Below, in pieces: positions 60,801 to 64,000 of a DNA stretch of 64,000 bases (positions are counted from its first letter, which is position 1; every line of letters begins with the position of its first letter). The notes under the pieces are model-generated. The model made no database searches, was not told the DNA's origin, and saw only the letters and a list, made by a program, of their open reading frames with translations. The stretch comes from Proteobacteria bacterium DTSAM18. Its GTDB lineage: Bacteria; Myxococcota_A; UBA796; GCA-2862545. Both the position numbers and the translations under genes were made by a program. The DNA is taken from contig JARACJ010000001.1 in the NCBI GenBank assembly GCA_028767165.1, forward strand, positions 248,001 through 312,000, in the 5' to 3' direction.

Positions 60801-61789
60801 GCGTCGAGGTCGTCGAGCAGCCGCTCGGCGTCGAAGGAGCCCGGGTCGGCCTGGAAGCTGTGGGGGAAGAGCTGGCGCAGGAACTCGGCGCGGTCGGCGG
60901 CCCGGCACTCCACGCCCTCGTGGCGCAGCCAGCTGCGCAGATCCTCCTCGAGCAGGGAGATGTCGTCGTAGCGATCCTGGGGGTCGGCGGCGAGGGCCCG
61001 ACGCAGCGGGTGGCGCAGGCCGGAGGGGATGGTCGACATGTCCGGCAGCTCGGCCTCGCGGGCGAGCTGCAGGCGCTCCTGCAGGGTGGCGCCGTGGATG
61101 CGTCGGTTGCCGGTGATGAGCTCCCACAGCACGACGGCGGCGGCGAAGGTGTCCGAGCGGGGGTCGACCTCGTGACCGCGGATCTGCTCCGGGCTCATGT
61201 AGGCGAACTTGCCGCCCCGAGGGGGCACGGCCTCGGAGCGGGGATCGGACTCCTCCGCGCGGCGCTCGGAGATGCGCGCGATGCCGAAGTCCACGACCTT
61301 CACCTCGCCGGTGAAGGTGACCAGCACGTTGTGGGGGGAGACGTCGCGGTGGACGAGGGCCTTGTCAGGGTGGGTGGAGGACAGGGCGTGGTGGGCGTAG
61401 GCGAGTCCGCGGCAGGCCTCGGCGACGATGCAGACGGCGAGGTGGGGCGGGAACGGGCGGCCCACGGCCTTGAGGCGCCTGCGGATGCGGCTCAGATCGA
61501 GGCCGTGCAGGTACTCCATGGCGATGAACCACTGGTCGCCGTCTTTTCCGAGCTCGTGGATCTGCACGATGTTCGGGTGGTTCAGGTGCACCCCGATCTT
61601 GGCCTCCTGGACGAAGGCCTGCACGTAGGAGGGGCTGTGGGCGTGCTCCTCCTTGATGCGCTTGATCACCAGGCGCTTTTCGAACCCGGCCACGCCGAAG
61701 GTGCGGGCCAGGAACAGATCCGCCATGCCGCCCCCGCCGATCCGTTCCATGAGCTCGTAACGGCCGATGGTGTTGGGCTGGGACGACAT
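57809..61789 (-). CDS. Ser/Thr kinase - cyclase-like - AAA ATPase - TPR fusion protein
   Basis: A cytoplasmic signalling giant of 1326 residues. Kinase domain (about 10-290): glycine loop [12 protein letters not shown]43, E62, HRDVSPHN with D149, DFG at 167-169, and MSPEQIRG; serine stands where most kinases have the catalytic-loop lysine. A class III cyclase-like domain (about 362-510) keeps an aspartate in YLDIDGLT and QDQ in place of GDG, and has IQLARRL in place of VNLAARL, so activity is doubtful. A STAND-type ATPase follows (Walker A GHAGVGKS about 577, Walker [10 protein letters not shown]), then many TPRs to the end. Fifteen bases after lon. Confidence 0.9.
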   Translation of the reverse strand: MSSQPNTIGRYELMERIGGGGMADLFLARTFGVAGFEKRLVIKRIKEEHAHSPSYVQAFVQEAKIGVHLNHPNIVQIHELGKDGDQWFIAMEYLHGLDLSRIRRRLKAVGRPFPPHLAVCIVAEACRGLAYAHHALSSTHPDKALVHRDVSPHNVLVTFTGEVKVVDFGIARISERRAEESDPRSEAVPPRGGKFAYMSPEQIRGHEVDPRSDTFAAAVVLWELITGNRRIHGATLQERLQLAREAELPDMSTIPSGLRHPLRRALAADPQDRYDDISLLEEDLRSWLRHEGVECRAADRAEFLRQLFPHSFQADPGSFDAERLLDDLDALDPASGTNGSSTSSDTGPMPPPMLRHTDHNRRIVAMYLDIDGLTDLSETAEADEMFRKNLRITRWLHQMVKNHGGTIQRVQDQRALVFFGLPRTQPDDLSRALSCAWEMRQRASELSARDIHIQLAIGIHQGDIILASKEPRVRYAARGQTIQLARRLCDAADHDQILISQAACEAAPGHFHFTQGPWLPTRGGGAPLRAHLLLERRYDSASARSGRWIRRGRELDVLKETLAWLQDGRGSALLLTGHAGVGKSRLIAEVCSVAERHHIRRLTGQASPYGAPFRVFADLLSDILGDDALSADDTTHALGGLGLFDADVTTLTALLHPEQSHRKPVPFEISQALTRLLRKLSAGSALVVVIEDAHHLSTTARRIVAALVERLSEQRVLFLLPWSGPIPTDLDDLRVLELSPLTPALQHRLTAQLLQATRLSRSFAGLVERTCEGNPLYIEELCKYLLAHHLVTVDGATARLSNESALQLPDGLAGLIAARIDALDPASMGLLQLAASHGERFSAPLLAEAIGLEDATPLLLDLQSRGLVTPSDKEGEWSFQSPFVRQAALRGILGVQRRDHHRLLAEAMERTGHPDLHHIALHHALGGRHLRAAEGALQAAEAFIDQQQLSEARRSLMAGLRWLGGLEATPDTHMRRQRVEARLRYLLGRAHLTGGKAKHGIGQLQLALEIAEEHALSGEALLVHLTLAEHYLSTRQMAHARAHMAMADGARATEESPADRLRHGILRARLAMHEGRLDEAEAMWSELQRTASPSTAVHLMRQQAYTLRNLGRYDQSIRLYQRALQAAEHLQDDHTQALILDQLASVLVCAGDDDGALAHLRAALRLTEKGGDRRSRAIHHHHLGELYLLSGDDERAFLHFQRSEALSKAISWPAGVGLNRLYLTWLRMKEGAADADLATLRADRDSLRALGRPVHALTGQWLEGLALAHLGRQDEARTLWTRAAHAAESQHFAPQACRMRRALGRLGPPSKEDFPLHAGLDAPKGH

Positions 61790-61804
61790 GGGGGCTCCGG
61801 TGGA

Positions 61805-64000
61805 TCAGGCCTGGGGGGCCTCCGGGACGAGACCGAGGGCGATGCGCAGGACGTCGGGTACCGTTTCTACCAGGATGACCTCGACATCGCGACTGACCTC
61901 GGGGGCCAGCTCGACGAGATCCTTGGCGTTCTCCTTGGGGAGTAGCACGGTCTGGACACCGGCGCGCCGGGCGGCGAGGACCTTCTCCTTGATGCCTCCC
62001 ACGGGCAGCACCTTGCCGCGAAGCGTGAGCTCGCCGGTCATGGCGAGGCGGGGCTTGAGCGGGCGGTTGGTGATGCGGGAGGCGAGCGCCGTGACCATCG
62101 ACACGCCGGCGGAGGGGCCATCCTTGGGGATCGCGCCGGCCGGGACGTGCAGGTGGAAGTTGCGCTTGAAGTCGTCGTCGGTGAGGCCGTAGGAGGCGGC
62201 GTTGGCCATCAGCCAGCTCATGGCGGCCTCGGCGGACTCCTTCATGACGGCGCCGAGGGAGCCCGTGAGCTTGAGCGCGCCCTTGCCGGGCATGGCGAGG
62301 GACTCGATGAAGAGGATGTCGCCGCCCGAAGCCGTCCAGGCGAGACCGATGACGACGCCGGGCTGCTCGTCGCGGTCGTCCATCTCGGTGGTGAACGGCG
62401 CGGGTCCGAGGAGCTTCTCGACCGTGGCCGGGGTGATGCGTGCGGGCTTGCTGCGGCCCTCGACCACCTGGCGTGCGACCTTGCGGAAGACGGCGGCGAG
62501 CTGCCGCTGCAGGTTGCGCAGGCCCGCCTCGCGGGTGTAGCCGCGGATCATCGCCTCGAGCGCGGCCTTGGACAGCTGGATCTGCTCGAGGGCGAGGCCC
62601 GTCTCCTCCGCGATGCGGGGCATGAGGAACCGGCGGGCGATGGTGAGCTTCTCCTCCTCGGTGTAGCCGGGCAGCTCGATGACCTCGAAGCGGTCGAGCA
62701 GGGCCGAGGGGATGGTGTCGAGCTGGTTGGCGGTGGCGATGAACAGCACCTGGGACAGATCGACGGGGACGTCCATGTAGTGGTCGGAGAAGCGGTGGTT
62801 CTGCTCCGGATCGAGGACCTCGAGCAGGGCGCTGGCGGGATCGCCGCGGAAGTCGGAGCCGACCTTGTCCATCTCGTCGAGGACGATGACGGGGTTGTTG
62901 GTGCCGGCCCGGTTGATGGCGCGGATGATGCGTCCGGGCAGGGCGCCGATGTAGGTGCGGCGGTGGCCACGGATCTCGGACTCGTCCTTCACGCCGCCGA
63001 GGCTGACCCGGGCGAAGGTGCGGCCCAGCGCGGTGGCGATGGAGCGGCCGAGGCTGGTCTTGCCGACGCCGGGGGCGCCCACGAAGCACAGGATGGCGCC
63101 CTTGGCGTCCGGCTTGAGCTTGCGGATGGCCAGGTACTCGAGGATGCGATCCTTGACCTTGTGCAGGCCGTAGTGATCTTCATCCAGGGTGGCCACAGCG
63201 TGGTCCATCCGGACGTCGTCCTTGGTGGCCTTTGCCCAGGGGTAATCGCACAGGGTCTCGAGCCAGGTGCGGCTGATGTTGTACTCGGCGGAGTCGGACG
63301 GGATGCGGCGCAGGCGCTCGACCTCGCGCAGGGCCTCCTTCTCGGCCTCCTCGGTCATGCCCACGGCCTTGATGCGGGTCTCGAACTCGTCGGCCTCCGC
63401 CTCGGGGCCGGCCGAGTCGCCGAGCTCGATCCGCAGCGCCTTCATCTGTTCCTTGATGTGGTACTCGCGCTGGGACTTGTCCATGGCCGCCTGCACCTTG
63501 CTCTGCAGCTCGGCGTCGAGGTTCATGCGGGTGGACTGGATGACGAGCTGGTCGATCAGGAACTGCATGCGCTGCAGGGGATCGGGCTGCGCCAGGAACT
63601 CGCAGCGATCCTCCCAGGACAGCTCGAGCACGGACGCCACCTGGTCGGCCAGGCGTCGGGGCTTGCTGGCGGACTCGGTGAGGACCGTGTGGTCTTCGTC
63701 GGAGACGCCGCCGCCGAGCATGATCTCCTCGTACATCCGTGCGAGCTGGGCGCCGTAGGCCAGCAGATCGAGGCGGACGGTGCGGGCCTCCTGGAACTCG
63801 CCGATGCGGCCGACGGTGGCGTCCTTCTCGACCTCCTGGGTGCCTTCGAGGGTGACCCGGCGCTCGCCCTCGACGAGGATCTTGAGCTCGCCGTCGGGCA
63901 GCTCGGTGACCTGCAGCACGGTGGCCTCGACACCCACCTTGAGCAGGCGGGCCCGTGTGGCGTCGGCCTCGTCGGTGTCGAGCTGGGGGACGAGCACGAG
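61805..64000 (-). CDS. lon: Lon protease (5' end cut by window edge)
   Basis: ATP-dependent protease for damaged and regulatory proteins. 731 residues are visible; the N-terminal part of the substrate domain, roughly the first 60-80 residues, lies right of the window, since the first visible residues [13 protein letters not shown] match an internal Lon position. The coiled-coil region ([20 protein letters not shown]), Walker [13 protein letters not shown], Walker [12 protein letters not shown], and the protease domain with catalytic serine in PKDGPSAG and lysine in [10 protein letters not shown] are intact. Followed after 15 bases by the kinase fusion gene, so the two may be co-transcribed. 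Confidence 0.96.
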   Translation of the reverse strand, partial: LVLVPQLDTDEADATRARLLKVGVEATVLQVTELPDGELKILVEGERRVTLEGTQEVEKDATVGRIGEFQEARTVRLDLLAYGAQLARMYEEIMLGGGVSDEDHTVLTESASKPRRLADQVASVLELSWEDRCEFLAQPDPLQRMQFLIDQLVIQSTRMNLDAELQSKVQAAMDKSQREYHIKEQMKALRIELGDSAGPEAEADEFETRIKAVGMTEEAEKEALREVERLRRIPSDSAEYNISRTWLETLCDYPWAKATKDDVRMDHAVATLDEDHYGLHKVKDRILEYLAIRKLKPDAKGAILCFVGAPGVGKTSLGRSIATALGRTFARVSLGGVKDESEIRGHRRTYIGALPGRIIRAINRAGTNNPVIVLDEMDKVGSDFRGDPASALLEVLDPEQNHRFSDHYMDVPVDLSQVLFIATANQLDTIPSALLDRFEVIELPGYTEEEKLTIARRFLMPRIAEETGLALEQIQLSKAALEAMIRGYTREAGLRNLQRQLAAVFRKVARQVVEGRSKPARITPATVEKLLGPAPFTTEMDDRDEQPGVVIGLAWTASGGDILFIESLAMPGKGALKLTGSLGAVMKESAEAAMSWLMANAASYGLTDDDFKRNFHLHVPAGAIPKDGPSAGVSMVTALASRITNRPLKPRLAMTGELTLRGKVLPVGGIKEKVLAARRAGVQTVLLPKENAKDLVELAPEVSRDVEVILVETVPDVLRIALGLVPEAPQA

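Overview
The window comes from a GC-rich Gram-negative bacterium, most likely a member of the Myxococcota (former Deltaproteobacteria). The grounds are a block of envelope genes in the order of the myxobacterial nfs/glt gene sets (FHA/TonB-like protein, TPR proteins, small outer-membrane barrels), a kinase-cyclase-AAA-TPR fusion with the HRDVSPHN catalytic loop often seen in myxobacterial kinases, many lipoproteins, and outer-membrane machinery. No phage, insertion sequence, plasmid function or CRISPR array was seen, so this reads as a chromosomal core region.

Bases 1-13030 hold the ribosomal-protein supercluster on the plus strand: rplD (cut by the left edge), rplW, rplB, rpsS, rplV, rpsC, rplP, rpmC, rpsQ, rplN, rplX, rplE, rpsH, rplF, rplR, rpsE, rpmD, rplO, secY, rpsM, rpsK, rpoA, rplQ, then a Fur-family regulator and secG. 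Genes usually embedded here (S14, S4, L36, IF-1, adk, map) are absent. L3 lies about 30 kb away (29665-30327) with its own promoter, palindrome, leader hairpin and terminator. Hairpins between rpmC and rpsQ and between rplO and secY suggest that the cluster is split into several regulated transcripts.

Bases 13031-29569 are mixed housekeeping: a G-rich non-coding stretch with a degenerate tandem repeat, a glycolytic operon (gap-pgk-tpi, minus strand), an FAD oxidoreductase, three identical tRNA-Gly genes, two neighbouring CDP-alcohol phosphatidyltransferases, nadB, an Xaa-Pro aminopeptidase with a membrane zinc-ribbon protein, lipoproteins, a short IMP dehydrogenase without CBS domains, and acetoacetyl-CoA synthetase.

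Bases 30526-43163 hold the most distinctive feature: eight minus-strand genes that match in order and domain content the Myxococcus nfsA-H set, a paralogue of the glt gliding-machinery genes. They are two outer-membrane barrels, a TPR protein, a large TPR protein, a TPR lipoprotein, a small secreted protein, an FHA/TM/TonB-like protein and a third barrel. A sigma-54-type promoter sequence lies upstream of the first gene, a five-copy repeat lies between the third and fourth, and the last part is split into units that share paired TGTACC sites. No AglRQS-type motor gene is in the window. Upstream is a TonB-dependent receptor that carries its own TonB-like domain, with a lipoprotein.

Bases 46806-64000 contain tRNA-Cys, a class A penicillin-binding protein with a large insertion, tRNA-Met, a DUF507 protein, a lipoprotein with a CTG start, a FliA/WhiG-type sigma factor, a beta-propeller lipoprotein, an M23 endopeptidase, yqgE, clpX, the large signalling fusion protein, and lon (cut by the right edge). 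The end of the window is therefore a proteolysis and envelope-maintenance neighbourhood.
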